A DNA stretch of 26,093 bases from Microbotryum silenes-acaulis (taxonomy: Eukaryota; Basidiomycota; Microbotryomycetes; Microbotryales; Microbotryaceae), in assembly GCA_003665825.1 (NCBI GenBank), contig QPFY01000060.1, positions 1 to 26,093 of the forward strand. Reading direction: 5' to 3'. Within the stretch, counting starts at the first letter, position 1, and each line of letters opens with the position of its first letter. A model generated the notes under the pieces. The model was not told where the DNA came from, searched no databases, and saw nothing but the letters and a program-made list of their open reading frames with translations. The position numbers and the translations under genes were made by a program. This document shows positions 1-12,179 of this stretch, piece by piece.

Positions 1-152
1 GGCGTATCGCTAGAGCTGAGCCACGGCAGACTTGAGGACTTGTAGACGTTGATAAGTTGATTGCAACTCTGTCACGATCACAGCTGGCTTATATAGGCTT
101 GATTTGTCCTATTCTGCGTTGTTTTTTCAGTATACTCAATTTTACTAGTCGT
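1..152. repeat. Fragment of a dispersed repeat, second copy at 14873-15033
   Basis: This stretch matches 14873-15033 almost throughout: GTATCGCT(A/G)GAGCTGAG, CACGGCAGACTTGAGGACTT, CTCTGTCACGATC and AGTATACTCAATT occur in the same order and spacing. It is AT-richer than the array that follows. The similarity stops at about position 152, where the header of the first large unit begins, so it may be the end of an inserted element that truncates unit 1 on its left. No coding capacity was recognised. It could be the edge of a solo LTR or another mobile element, but no target-site duplication or terminal repeat can be assigned. Confidence 0.75.
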
Positions 153-364
153 TGTGGCCTCGTCTGAGGCATGTCCGAGTCGACTTCAGCGCGCGCGCCA
201 ACGCTCCTGTCCCTCTCCCCACTCACTCGCCCGACCCGACTCGACTCAGCTCTGAAACCACTACACCACAACGCTCTCCCCACATCACCCAATCGGCAAG
301 ATGCAGCTCGGCCACTCTCGACGGACGCTCGCAGTGTCCCTTCGTGCGGGCTGACGCAGGCACG

Positions 365-378
365 GTGCGACGTCGCAC
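365..378. other. Conserved 14-bp palindrome, unit 1
   Basis: GTGCGACGTCGCAC is its own reverse complement. The same 14 bases occur at the same place in all four units, preceded by GGCACG or GCACG. Perfect retention where flanking bases vary suggests a protein-binding or structural site, but no factor is known from the sequence. Confidence 0.7.
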
Positions 379-1129
379 GACAAGACTATCAACAACTCCA
401 ACCTCGTCATCTGTGGCACGATACGCTCAACAGGTTGATCTGAAAGGGCGTGGTTACTTTCAGCTGCGTCGTAGCTTACGTCGATGCATCGCTCGAGCGT
501 TCTCGGTCGGACATGTGCTCGGTCACCCAATCGCCTCGATCACCCTGTTCGCACTCTCGCTACTCGACCGATGGGTGTGGTGAGCCCTTCATTCAGATAG
601 TCCTCAGCTCTCGTCTCATTCGCTCACCTCATGTTTGTCTTTGCTGCTCACCACTCTAGTTCAGATCGCGCGTTTGCCGACTCGCTGGCATCCGAGCTTC
701 GCACTGAACCGCTCTGTGACTTGTACAAACATACTCTGCGATCGCAATGCACAACCCACATCAGCTCCATCGAGGAGACGCTCACCCTTCCCGGGTCTCG
801 AATCGATGCATATGTCACTCGACCCACATCGCCGCACCCCGAACACCACTATCGACCGGTGACGATCTCCTCCGCCACCCCCACATCGTTCACTCTCGTC
901 GACAAGATTGACCAATCGCACGAGTGCAATCACTCGCTGTCACATGTCTTTCTTCGAATCGAAGAGTCTCATCGACGCGGCAAGCTCAGGGTTTGTCGGA
1001 ACATGTGATGCACGACCCGACTGATTTCGTCGATGTCGAGATCCGAGACCTGCATCGGCTCGAGCACTTTCACTCCGTCTCAACCGCCCGCGACTTACTC
1101 AACCTCCCGCGCTTGTCAGCCAGCTCATC

Positions 1130-1990
1130 GAGTCATTCGTCCCAAGTCACTACGTCTCAACTCGTCGCTTCAAACATACCACATTCCAGCTCGCCTTCCT
1201 CGCCATCCAACTTGATTGGACTTGCACGCTGGCTTTCAAGCTCGTCGATCGCATCATCCAATTGACTTTCGGGCAAAACTGTCGAGATTCGCCACGGAAC
1301 ACCTCGTCGCTTCACATTTTACTCGACCTCCATCCTACGTTGCGCAGGTTGAAGCGTCAAGACGCGACTCGAACTTCTTCGGATCGCTCGAATTGGGCCT
1401 CGAACTGTGACAATTTTTCGCACTCTCAATCGACCTCGGCGCTTCGCTCGACCAGCTTGTTACGTGCGATCAGCATCCCACCTCTCCGATTTGCACGTTC
1501 GTACACGCTTCTGAAAGTCTGGTCATGCGGTCATGGACTGCGATTGGCGTCGCATGGCGCTCCACCTCCTCTCGCTTCGCTTCTTGCACTCACCTCCCAG
1601 GGTTTCGACGAAATTGCTCGGCAGTTACTAAGCGAGCAAACGTCCGAACGGTCAGTGAGTGTCTTCAACCTGAAGGCATAATCTTCCTCCACACCTCGCG
1701 TTGCAAGTATGTGCAGTCTTGCTCATGTTTGACTTTTGATTTGCTCCACCGGGTCTCAGATTTCTGCCTGCGCTCAAGTCGACTCTTTGGACTCCCATTT
1801 GCTCCCAACCGTTTCCAGTGCGTCTCCCGGAAGAAAGATCGTCCACCATTTCCAATTGGGATCGACAATCTCCTGGCGAAGCTTGCTTTGCTCGACCTCG
1901 ACCTCCTCTCGATCGCCCTGACCTCAAAACTCAACTCGGTGCGACCGTTCGTTGAGGAGCGTGTAAGCTCTCATCTTTGCCGCTGCTGCC
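1130..1990 (+). repeat. Sub-repeat R, first copy in unit 1
   Basis: R is a block of about 0.7-0.9 kb present seven times in the array. Landmarks in order: TTCAACTTGAT(T/C)GGACTTGC, GCCACGGAACACCTC, GCATCCCACCTCT, GCACGTTCGTACA, (A/C)AAGCG(A/C)GCAAACGTCCGAA, TTGCAAGT(A/G)TGTGCA, TTGCTCCACC, CTCAACTCGGTGCGA. This copy is about 1.5 kb upstream of the second R in the same unit and clearly diverged from it. Confidence 0.75.
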
Positions 1991-2207
1991 TCGCCCACTT
2001 GTCATTCGCCGATCCTCGTACCACTCGACTCGACTCGACTTTCTTTCACTGCATGAAGACACGACGACGCAACGCTTTGCCGTCATGCCGAGACGTCACT
2101 TGCTCGGTACTTGCGGCTCGACCTTACCCGACCCGGCCCTTGATGTGTGACCCGGAATCGGCTAAGGCAAGGGGAACACACCCTCACCATCCCCAATTGG
2201 AACGACT

Positions 2208-2669
2208 CGATAACGAGCTCGAAGGTAGCTACAGTTGCGTCCGGGCTATGTCAATTGCTCACTTGAGCCCTCGGGACCGGAACTGCTCGACCTCGGACGA
2301 CTCGCTCAGACCGCCCACAGTGAGCTGTTTTGATCTGGGCTCTGGCTTGCGATTTGCACTCCTTGCTGATGAGACGAAGATATGCCGTGTCACCGCGTAC
2401 TGCAGATCGTTGGTCACGGAAGACCTGGAATGGGAGCGCTCACTCGAATGGACCTTCGCACGAATTCGCTCACACGCTCGCACGTCCCACAGCCGAGTTC
2501 GTGAATTACCATTCCTCGGTTTCTCTTGCGACAAGGTCCCAGCACGCAGACTAGTTGCGGCCTTCTCGCCACGGAGGTCCGCCGGAGATCCTAGCTCGCC
2601 CAGCAGCTTTCGAGCCGCTGCGAGCGGTTTGCTCGATCGCCCGCCCTCGTCATCCAGCTTGTCAAGGCA
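2208..2669 (+). repeat. Segment X of unit 1
   Basis: About 462 bp that align without gaps to 7037-7498, with fewer than about ten differences by eye. Four or five of these cluster near 2335-2355. This is far closer than the rest of units 1 and 2, which suggests recent gene conversion or exchange. The open reading frame across X reads the same in units 1 and 2, but it is broken in unit 4 by deletions and ends early in unit 3. Confidence 0.8.
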
Positions 2670-2689
2670 ACACAGACCGTCTGCGTTTC

Positions 2690-3470
2690 ATCTCATGGCA
2701 CCTCAACAACCCACCTTCCCGCTCGTCTCCTTGCCGTTCAAGTTGACCGGACTTGCACGCTGGGTTCCTACCTCGTCGATCGCACCGACCAATCGACTTG
2801 CTGGCAAAGCTGTCAAGATTCCCCACGGAACGCCTCCTCATCCGTTCAAATCTTACTCTAACACCGTCCTACGTTGGGCACGTTGATCCGCACAGCCAGG
2901 ACTCGGGCTTCTTCGGGCCACTCGGCGCTCGAATTCGGTGACGATCCTTCGCACTCCCAATCAACCTCGGCGATTCGCTCGACCGGCTGGATATGTACAA
3001 TCACCATCCCACCTCTGCGATATGCACGTTCGTACAGACTCTGGTTATTCGGTCGTGGATAGTGCTTAGCGACGCACGGTGTTCCATCCCCTCTCGCTTG
3101 GTAGCGACGAACTCGTTTGGCGGTCACTAAGCGCTCAAACGTCCGCAAGGTCAGTGCATGCCTTCAAATTGAAATGCTTTCCTTCCTCCACACCTCGTAT
3201 TGCAAGTGTGTGCACTATCGCTCATGTTTGACGGTTGAATTGCTCCACCGGGCCTTAGTTTCCCAACTGCGCTCAACTCGACTCTTTGGACTCCGAACTG
3301 CTCGCAACCGTTTTCAGTCCGTCTCCCGGAAGAATGGTCGTCGACTCTTTCCAATTGAGGTTTCAGACGCTTTTGGCGGGACTTGCTCTGCTCGACTTTG
3401 AACTCCTCTCGATCGGTCCCGAACTAAAAACTCAACTCGGTGCGACCGATCGTTCGTCGATGAGCATGCA
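2690..3470 (+). repeat. Sub-repeat R, second copy in unit 1
   Basis: It carries the R landmarks in order (GGACTTGCACGCTGG near 2749, CACGTTCGTACAG near 3023, TTGCAAGTGTGTGCAC near 3199, CTCAACTCGGTGCGACC near 3431). It runs directly into the tail T. Its nearest relative is the second R of unit 2. Confidence 0.75.
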
Positions 3471-3729
3471 GGCTCTCATTTTTGCCGCTGCTGTCTCCGC
3501 CACCCAAGACTCGATATTTGCCGATGTCCTGTGCGAGGAGGCTTTTCCAACTATCCAAACTCTTGTGGGTGACCTAGCGCCCGGCCGGCTCGCCTCGAGA
3601 TTGAGAACGAAGGACCACCTTGACTCTTTGCCCCACCGCTCAAGCGACGTTTGCTCCTTTCACTTCTTTCCCTACATTTCTGAGGTACGATCGCATGTGT
3701 TCCTCGATGCAATACCATTCGATCTTTGA
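3370..3729 (+). other. Indel-free open frame at the start of tail T, unit 1
   Basis: A 360-bp stretch (119 codons plus TGA) with counterparts of exactly the same length and phase at 8223-8582 and 13316-13675, all ending at the same TGA. The predicted peptide contains GLALL, LLSIGP, TQLGAT, QALIFA and TLVGDLAP in all three. Other parts of the array carry frequent small indels, so the intact frame is notable. However, the opposite strand is also open in units 2 and 3, no start codon is shared, and no family is recognised. It may be a relic exon or simply young sequence. Confidence 0.3.
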
Positions 3730-5682
3730 GCTCATGTGCGTGTCTGAGAACCTTTGGATCTTCTTGACCCATTTTTGCCGGGTTTTCCTGCGGCCTCCGA
3801 CATGGTTCTCGCGCAAACGACTTCAATGGAATGTTCTTGAATCAAATCTAACTTGAGCGCTGGACTACCAACTGCTGAACGCAATCAAAACTATATCGGA
3901 GTACGTCACAGTGACTCACTGGATTGATCGTATTCGTTGCTCATGTTGCCATGCGTACTCGTCGCTGCTGCCGACCGAGCTGACATGCCGCGGTCCGTTT
4001 AGAGTGACCTTCAACCTTGCGATCGCATCCCTAGCCTTTTACTACAGCCTTTTCACGACTCTAGCAAGTAAATAAGTGTGAAGAACAGCTGCTTGCAGTG
4101 GTACGTCGTGAATCAACACCGGAGGGTTTCTCGGCTTTCACGCAATGTCGAACCTCTGCGGCCGGCATCCCTCACCGACGAGCATGACTGAAAGTATGCT
4201 TTGACACTGAAAAGAAGCCCGTGGATTCTTCCGTCAAGGCTAAGAAATTCAACTATAAAGGTCCGCTTTCGATCGTCGAAGGATCACTGTCCGATCGACC
4301 AGCGAAAAGTAAAGGAGCCGAGTTTGCGCGATCGAGAGTATCTCCGAGTCCTTGCGCGACTTTTCAACTCGATCAGAAGTCGAAATTGACTTCAACACGG
4401 TGGTCATCATGTTGTAATAGGTCTGTCAACCGGAGTCAGACAGCTTGAAGCATGCTCCAATTCGAGTTGTATTGCTTGCAGCAGTGACCCGATTGAAAGG
4501 ACCCGCTCGACCGAGATCGGGTGTGCTGCGGCATCACTTTTGCTTTTTGATCTCGGAGAACGGTGCCGAGGAAAATACTGCATCAACCTCCCAATTTAGC
4601 ACGGCACGCCGATCGACCCGCCGCTTTTTCGCATATTCGAGTGTTCTCTGAGAGTGGGAAGCATTTGTCTGCAGGAGGGGCCAGTGAGAATGAGTCGATG
4701 CGTCACCCCGTGTCCTCGGCTGGGTAACGATCGAGTTTTTTCCGCCGACAGTGCTAACTGGACGATCTTCTCGGCGCCATCACCCCTGTATTATTTCAAA
4801 CGCATGCCTTTTCACCGAAAAAGAGTCGTCAGATCGACCTCACAGCGAACTACAATCATCGTCGAAGGCGTCCGAACAAAAACTTGTCCGCAAACGAAGT
4901 GCCGACCGCGTCATCTTTTCACCGACGATCTCTTGGAGGAACGCTACGCTCAAGCTGTGTTCACGCCGCTAGACATCACCTGAGAACTCAACCCACCTCT
5001 TAATGCATTTCACAGCATTGCGGTCTGCGAGCGCCCGACTGAGATGTGCTTCAAAAACACGCTCCTGACTCTAAGTCTCGTCTACCATCGGGCGATGATC
5101 TCGCTCGTAATCGGACCAAAGAGCTGCTCCCGGATCAGAGGTGTTTTTCCTTAAATATTCCCACACGGCTCGTATCTATTTTGGGAACAGCTTTTGAGTA
5201 AAGAAATGACAAGCGTACAGGCGTGCTCAGTGACCCGGACGATCGACCTCCTCCGACTCTCGCCACGGACGCCGGCGGCCGACTCGTTCAACGACCCACG
5301 CGGTGACCTCGGAGGTACTCGCTCTCTCTAGCCTTGAAGTGCCCTCGGATCCTTGCTCGATCTTCGAGTCTTAAAGTGCAACAGGTCGACTGGACTCGAG
5401 CAAATCGGAGACCGAACTTTCGGCCAAGCGCGCCGAGCTTCGGGATAGTTCGGGATCTTTTGCGCGGTTAGCGACTTCGGACTCGCGCGCGCCAACGCCC
5501 CTTTTCCTCTCCCCACTCGCACCACTGGCCTCGACTCGGACTCGGCACTGACCGCACCACGCCACAACTCGACGTCACATGCTTTCACATCGTTCCGATG
5601 CACCATGTAATCTGCAAGATGCATCTCGATCTCTCCCAACTACAGCTCAACGTGTCACCTCAACCCGACTGATTCGGGCACG

Positions 5683-5696
5683 GTGCGACGTCGCAC
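5683..5696. other. Conserved 14-bp palindrome, unit 2
   Basis: Same palindrome as at 365-378, preceded by TTCGGGCACG and followed by AACACGG. It lies about 200 bp after the unit header, as in the other units. Confidence 0.7.
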
Positions 5697-6389
5697 AACA
5701 CGGTTAACGACATGTCCAACATTGCCATCATCAATACGGTACAAATAAAACTGCACCCTGAGAGGGAGTGGTCACTTTCAGCAGCGTACTTGCTTGCGTC
5801 GATGCATCGCTCGAGCGTACTCGGTCGGACACGTGCTTGGTCAGCGCATCGCCTCGTTGACCCCGGTCGCCCTCTCGCTGCTCGACCGATGAATGTGGTG
5901 AGCTCTTCATTCAGATAGTATCCAGCGTCATCACATTTGCTCACCTCATGTCTTCTTTGCTGCTTATCACTCTTCAGATCGCGCGTTGGCCGACTCGCTG
6001 GCATCCGAGCCTGGCACCATACCACTCTGTGACTTGTAGGACCATACTCTGCGCATCTGTCATCAGCACCATCGAAGACATGATCAGCCTTCTTGAGGTC
6101 TCGCATCGATGCACACATCACTTGGTCCTCGTCGCCCCATCGAACACCACTGTCGGCCTGGGACAATGTCCTCCGCCACCCCCACATCGTTCACTCGCGT
6201 TCTCAACGTCGACCGATCACTCGAATGCAACTCCTCACGTCTCTTTTCGATCGAATCGAAGGGTCTCAACGATGCGGCAAGCCCGGGGTTTGTCGCATCT
6301 TCTGTTGCACAACTCGACTGGTTTTGTCAATGTCGAGATCGGACACCTTCATCGGCTCAAGCACTTTCTCGACCGCGCCGCGAATCACT

Positions 6390-6780
6390 CAACCTCCCGC
6401 GCCCGTCATCCAGCTCTTCGAGTCATCCGTTCAAGGTCACTACGTCTCAACTCGTCGCTCTAAACACCCCCCGAACTCGTTCGGCAGTCACAAAGCGAAC
6501 CAACGTCCGAAAGGTCAGTGAGTGCCTGTAACCTGAAGGCTTTCCCTTCCTCCACCTCGTATGTTGCAAGTCTGTGCCCTCTTGCTTATGTTTGACTTTT
6601 CTTTCGCTCCACCAGGTCATGGATTTTGGCCGGCGCTTAACTCGACTCTTTAAACTCCGACTCGTTCGAAACCGTTTCTAGCTAGCTCTCATGGATGGAC
6701 CTCGATCTCCTCTCGATCGGCCCTGACCGCAAAACTCAACTCGGTGCGATTCGACGATGGTGAAAGCTCTTATCTTTGCG
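6390..6780 (+). repeat. Sub-repeat R, first copy in unit 2, internally deleted
   Basis: Only the ends of R remain. Sequence like the start of R near 6390-6465 is joined directly to CTCGTTCGGCAGTCACAAAGC near 6477, which lies in the last third of a full copy. The middle with the GCATCCCACCTCT and CACGTTCGTACA landmarks is missing. The end (CTCAACTCGGTGCGATTCGA) is closest to that of the first R in unit 4. Confidence 0.7.
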
Positions 6781-7036
6781 GCTGCTGCCTCCGCCACCCA
6801 CGACTCGATATTAGCCGATCTCTCGCACCACTCGACACAACTCGTCTTTTCTCTCACTGCGCGAAGACACGACGAAGCACCACCTTGCCGTCATGGTGAA
6901 ACATCACTTCCTCGGTACATGCGGCTCGACCTTGCTCGACCCGGCACTTGATGTGTCACCCGGAACTGGCTAAGGCAAGCGGAACTCATTCAGCAACTGC
7001 AACACTCTCACCATCACCAATCGGCTTTCAACGACT

Positions 7037-7498
7037 CGATAACGAGCTCGAAGGTAGCTACAGTTGCGTCCGGGCTATGTCAATTGCTCACTTGAGCCCT
7101 CGGGACCGGAACTGCTCGACCTCGGACGACTCGCTCAGACCGCCCACAGTGAGCTGTTTCGATCTTAGCTCTCACTTGCGACTTGCACTCCTTGCTGATG
7201 AGACGAAGATATGCCGTGTCACCGCGTACTGCAGATCGTTGGTCACGGAAGACCTGGAATGGGAGCGCTCACTCGAATGGACCTTCGCACGAATTCGCTC
7301 ACACGCTCGCACGTCCCACAGCCGAGTTCGTGAATTACCATTCCTCGGTTTCTCTTGCGACAAGGTCCCAGCACGCAGACTAGTTGCGGCCTTCTCGCCA
7401 CGGAGGTCCGCCGGAGATCCTAGCTCGCCCAGCAGCTTTCGAGCCGCTGCGAGCGGTTTGCTCAATCGCCCGCCCTCGTCATCCAGCTTGTCAAGGCA
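7037..7498 (+). repeat. Segment X of unit 2
   Basis: Near-identical partner of 2208-2669, constant offset 4829. Similarity falls sharply right after GTCAAGGCA at both copies, marking an exchange border. Confidence 0.8.
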
Positions 7499-7499
7499 T

Positions 7500-8330
7500 C
7501 TGTCCGAAGCCACTACATCTCAACTCGTCGTTCTCAACATCCCGCATTCCCGCTCGCCGTCCTCGCCGTCCTCGCCGTTCAACTTGATCGGACTGCTTTC
7601 AACCTCTTCGATCGCATCATCCAATCGACCTTCCGGCAAAACTCTCGAGATTTGCCACAGACAACCTCCTCATCGCTGCACATCTTACTCGAACTCCTTA
7701 TTACGTTGTGCATGTCGAAGGATAAAGTCCCGACTCGGGCTTCTCCGGACCACTCGGCGCTCGATTTCAGCGTCAGACCGTGACGATCCTTCGCACTCTC
7801 AATCGATCTCGGCGATTCGCTCGACCAGCATGATACGTGCGATCACCATCCCACCTCGGCGACTTGCACGTTCGTACATGCTTCACCAACTCTGGCCATG
7901 CGGTCATGGACCGCGCTCAATGACGCACGGTGTTCCATCCCTTCTCGCTTTCGCTTGTCACCTCGCTTGGTAGCGACGAACTCGTTTGGCAGTCACTAAG
8001 CGCGCAAACGCCCGAAAGGTCAGTGCATACCCTCAGCCTAAAGTCCTTCCCTCCCTCTCGATGTCGTGTTGCAAGTGTGTGCACTATTGCTCATGTTTGA
8101 CGGTTGATTTGCTCCACCAGGTCTTGGATTTCCGTCTGCGCTCAACTCGACTTTTTGGACTCGGAACCGTTTCCAGTCCGTTTCCCAGAATAATGGTCGT
8201 CGCCTACTTGCGGATCCAGACTTTTTCGGCAGGACTTGCTCTGCTCAACGCTGATCTCCTCTCCATCGGCCCCGACCTCACAACTCAACTCGGTGCGACA
8301 GATGGCTTGTCGACGAGTATGCAGGCTCTC
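7500..8330 (+). repeat. Sub-repeat R, second copy in unit 2
   Basis: Full-length R. It begins after X with GCCACTACATCTCAACTCGTCG. It contains GATCACCATCCCACCTCGGC and CACGTTCGTACATGC, then ends CAACTCAACTCGGTGCGACAG before the tail. Confidence 0.75.
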
Positions 8331-8582
8331 ATCTTTGCCGCTGTTGTCTCCGCCACCCAAGACTCGATATTTGCCGATGTCCTGTGCGAGGAGGCTTTTC
8401 CAACCATCCAAACTCTTGTGGGTGACCTAGCGCCCGGCCGGCTCGCCTCGAGATTGAGAACGAAGGACCACCTTGACTCTTTGCCCCACCGCTCGAGCGA
8501 CGTTTACTCCTTCCAGTTCTTTCCCTCCATTTCTGAGGTACGATCGCATGTGTTCCTCGATGCAATACCATTCGGTCTTTGA
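8223..8582 (+). other. Indel-free open frame at the start of tail T, unit 2
   Basis: Counterpart of 3370-3729 with the same length, frame and stop. The open frame extends further upstream here (to 7986) than in the other units, which argues against a fixed gene start. Confidence 0.3.
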
Positions 8583-10307
8583 GCTCATATGTGCGTGTCT
8601 GAGAACCTTTGGATCTTCTTGAGCCATTCTTGCCGGGTTTTCCTGCGGCCTCGGACATGGTTCTGCCGCAAACGACCTCTATGGGATGTTCTTGTATCAA
8701 ATCCGACATCAACTCTGGACTACCAACTGCTGAACGCAAGCAAAACTGTGTCGGAGTATGTCAAAGTGACTCACTGGATCGATCGTATATGTCGCTCATG
8801 CGTATGCGTCGCCCATGCCGACAGAGCTGCAGTGACATGCCGCGGTCCGTTTAGAGTGGGCTTCAACCTTGCACTCGCATCCCTAGCCTTTTACTATCGC
8901 CTCTTTCCGGCTTTCGCAAGTAAACAAGTGTGAAGAACAGCTGCTTGCAGAGGTATGCCGTGATTCGACAGCGAGGGGCTTCCTCGGCTTTCACGCAAAG
9001 TCGAACTTTTGCGACCCGCATCCCTCACCAACGATCATGACTGAAAGTATGCTTTGACACCGCAAAGCACCCCATGGATTCTTCCCTAAAGACTGAAAAA
9101 TTCCATTAAGAAAGTCCTCCTTTGAGTGTCGAAGATCACTATCCGATCGACCAGCGAAAGTAAAGGAGCCGAGTTTGCGCGATCGAGAGCCGACCTCCGA
9201 GTCCTTGCGCGACTTTTCAACTCCAAATCAGCACTCGAAAGTGACTCCAACAAAGTAACCATCATGTAATAGATCTCTCAAAAGGATTCCTGTAGCTTGC
9301 AACATGCTTCGATACGAGGTATATGGCTTCCAGCAATGACCTGTTGGAAAGGACCACATCGACCTAAATCATGTGTGCTGCGGGATCACTTTGGCTTTAT
9401 GATCTCGAAGACCTGTCCCGATGAAAATACTGCCTCAACAGGACCGCAATCTAGCACTGCGCGCGTATGGACAGCTATATTCGATTTTTGAGTGTTCTGA
9501 GAGTGAGAACAGCTATCTGCCGGATGGGGCTGCGAGAATGAGTCGATTACTCCTTACTTGTCTCTCAGCTCGGCGACCATCGAGCCTTTTTGCCGACAGT
9601 GCTAACTGGACGATCTTCTCCGCGCCATCACCATATCTCTTGACTATTTCAAATGAATGGTTCTGTACCGAGAAGAAGTCCTCAGATCGATCTAACAGAG
9701 CATTGCGTTCATCGTCGAAAGCGACCGAACTTGTCCGCACTGCAAGCGAAGTGCCGACCGCAGCGAGTTTTCACCGACGATCTGTTGGAGAAAGCCATCT
9801 CTCAAACTGTATCCACGCCGCCAGATACCACTTGAGCGCTCAACTCATCTCTTGATGCATTTCACAGCATTGCGGTCTGCGCGAGACTGAGATGCGCTTC
9901 CAGGACACGCCCGCGGTTCTCGTCTCCCATCGATGACTCATCTCGACTCCGAGTAATCGGACCAACGATCTGCTCCCGGATCAGATGTGTTTGCCCTCAA
10001 ACATTCCGACGCACCTCGTACATATTCTGGGAATAGCCTTTGAGTAAAAGATTGATGAGTGTACGAGTGTGCTCGGTGACCTGGACGAGTCGACCTTTTT
10101 GCCGCGGACGCCGCCGGCCGACTCGTCCGGGCCCTCGCACCGAGTTCGGAGGTACTCGCTCTCTCTAGCCTTGAAGTTCCCTCGGATCCCTGTTCGATCT
10201 TCGAGTCTTGAAGTGCAACAGGTCGACTGGACTCGAGCAAATCGGAGACCGTCGGATCTCTCGGCCGAGCGCGCCTAATAAGCTTCCCGTCGGCGCCGAG
10301 TCTGCCT

Positions 10308-10345
10308 GAGTTCAGCCGAGTTCAGCCGAGTTCAGCCGAGTTCGG
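10308..10345. repeat. 10-bp microsatellite
   Basis: About 3.5 copies of GAGTTCAGCC, the last changed to GAGTTCGGTC. It sits just before the header of unit 3 and has no counterpart before the headers of units 2 and 4. Confidence 0.85.
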
Positions 10346-10564
10346 TCGGCCAACGGCTCAACTTCGGACTCGCGCGCGCCAACGCTCCTTTCCCTCTCCC
10401 CACTCACTCGCACCACGCGCACCACTTGACCCGCCTCGACTCGACTCGGCTTTGATCCCACTACACCACAACGCTCTCCCCACATCACCCAATCGGCAAG
10501 ATGCAGCTCGGCCACGCTCGACGGACGCTCGACGTGTGCCTTTGTGCGGGCTCACGCGGGCACG

Positions 10565-10578
10565 GTGCGACGTCGCAC
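10565..10578. other. Conserved 14-bp palindrome, unit 3
   Basis: Same palindrome, preceded by GCGGGCACG. Spacing from the unit header is about 195 bp. Confidence 0.7.
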
Positions 10579-11199
10579 GACACGACTATCAACGACTCCA
10601 ACATCGTCATCTTCAGCAAGATACGCTGAACAGGTTGATCTGAAAGGACGTGGTCACTTTCAGCAGCGTACTAACTACGTCGATGCATCGCTCGAGCGTC
10701 CTCGGTCGGACACGTGCTCGGTCACCCAATCGCCTCGATCGCCCCGTTCGCCCTCTCGCCACTCGACCGATGGGTGTGGTGAGTACTTCACTCAGATATT
10801 TTCCAGCTCACACCCCATCCGCTCACCTCATGTTTGTCTTTGCTGCTCATCACACTAGTTCAGATCGCGTGTGGCCGACTCGCTCGCATCCGAGCTTCGC
10901 ACCGAACCGCTCTGTGACTTGTACGACCATACTCTGCGATCACAATGCCACGTCCTCATCAGTAACATCAACGTGATTGTCCCCCTTCCTGAGGCCTCGC
11001 ATCGATGTACACATCACTCGACCCACATTGCCGCACTGTCGGCCTGTGAGGATCACCTCGGCCACCCCCACATCGTTCACTCGCGTCGTCAACGTCGACC
11101 GATCGCTCGAATGCAATCACTCGCTGTCACATCGGGTCTCTTCGACGAGTCTCACCGACGTGGCAAGCTCGGAGTTTGTCGGAACATCTGTTGCTCGAC

Positions 11200-12160
11200 T
11201 CGGCGACCATTTGATCGATGCCCGTCCGAAGCTTCGCACCCATCATCGACCCTCGGTCCGATCGACCGATCAACCGACCGAACTGACAAACCTCTTCCGC
11301 CCGATCTCGCGCCCGCCCCGTCCGTGCTCATCCCATCACCACGACGTGCGAAGTAACAACTCGTTCGCCCCTCGCGATGGCTTCCTCGACCGCCTCAACC
11401 GTCGACCTTCCACCGTACTCGTGCTCGATCGCCATAGACTCATTGTTATCAACTGACCTGACCTACTCATCATGAGCGCCGACCCCACGATCGCCCCATT
11501 CTCGAATCCTATGGCAATTCACCTATCGATACGATTCACCTCACCCCATGTTGTTCTGTATCGCCGCACCCGAGCTCGACACTATCCCGTGATCTTCACT
11601 TCCACACCGGCGGGTCAGCTCGATCAATCAGGACCCCAGTCTGGTATGCTCTCCTCTCCAACCCGGGTCTCCATCGTCTCGAGTCCCTACAATACTGATG
11701 CTTTTACAAACACTCATCTGTGTTTCACAGCATTGCCCCGACATTTAGATCCGACTCGCACGTCGCCATCCTCAGCTTCGCACCGACTTGGTCACACATC
11801 GCCCCCACCCCATGCCACGAGCTTGTGATTCAATATTACGATCGCCAATACGACTTCGCTCGACCCGAGTTCTGTCATTTTCTTGGGATCAGCTTGACTC
11901 TTCGGCGCTCTTTTTGGCTGGCTCGGCACTCGAGCATTTCATCGAGCAGCTTCGTCTCGGCTCGAACCGTTCGGCACTCCGATGATCAGCTGGACCCGTC
12001 CATCTCTCAGGCAACTTGCTTCGGTTATACCGAAGCGACGATCAAGCACCAACTGACATGGGTCCGCCTCGATGTGCCCACCCTGCCCGAATCGCCACTC
12101 CAACTCGCTCGGTCAACTCGAGCTCTAACTCAACCATACTTCGAACATCGACAGCCCTTC
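11200..12160. other. Stretch found only in unit 3, no gene recognised
   Basis: The other units have nothing matching this roughly 1-kb stretch. Composition is like the array (C/T-rich, many TCGA and GACCGA runs near 11250-11290). Short open frames occur, for example 118 codons at 11472-11828, but none resembles a known family or is repeated elsewhere. Its origin could be an insertion here or a loss from the other units. Confidence 0.55.
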
Positions 12161-12179
12161 CTTTCTGACAGCCGTCGCG

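Larger units (their letters stand above)
190..5483 (+). repeat. Large tandem unit 1 (about 5.3 kb)
   Basis: First of four direct copies. Order of parts: GC-rich header from 190, palindrome at 365-378, a conserved block TCGATGCATCGCTCGAGCG at 481, sub-repeat R (about 1130-1990), a link of about 220 bp, segment X (2208-2669), a second R (about 2690-3470), then the tail T (3470-5483). The tail ends with AAGTGCAACAGGTCGACTGG at about 5373, a landmark repeated at 10211 and 16141. Open frames within it, the longest 453 codons at 1525-2886, cross unrelated sub-repeats and are not kept between copies. I see no supported gene. Whether it is a satellite, a decayed element or a non-coding RNA locus cannot be told from one window. 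Confidence 0.88.
5484..10370 (+). repeat. Large tandem unit 2 (about 4.9 kb)
   Basis: Second direct copy with the same order of parts as unit 1: header 5484, palindrome 5683-5696, TCGATGCATCGCTCGAGCG at about 5798, a first R shortened by an internal deletion (about 6390-6780), X at 7037-7498, a second R (about 7500-8330), and the tail to about 10345. Its X segment is almost identical to that of unit 1, while much of the rest is clearly more diverged, so similarity is mosaic. No gene is supported apart from the conserved open frame noted at 8223-8582. Confidence 0.88.

Noticed and set aside
1525..2886. 453-codon open frame on the plus strand
   Set aside because: It runs through R, a linker, X and part of the next R. 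The equivalent frames in other units are shorter, shifted or broken, and the product is low-complexity Ser/Arg/Leu without domain features. GC-rich, TCG-rich repeats make long chance frames likely.
6948..7973. 341-codon open frame on the plus strand
   Set aside because: It resembles the 453-codon frame only where X is almost identical at DNA level. Unit 4 breaks the frame by deletions and unit 3 by a stop.
11472..11828. 118-codon frame in the unit 3-specific stretch
   Set aside because: No similarity to any family, no repeat elsewhere, several overlapping frames open, and no gene signals.
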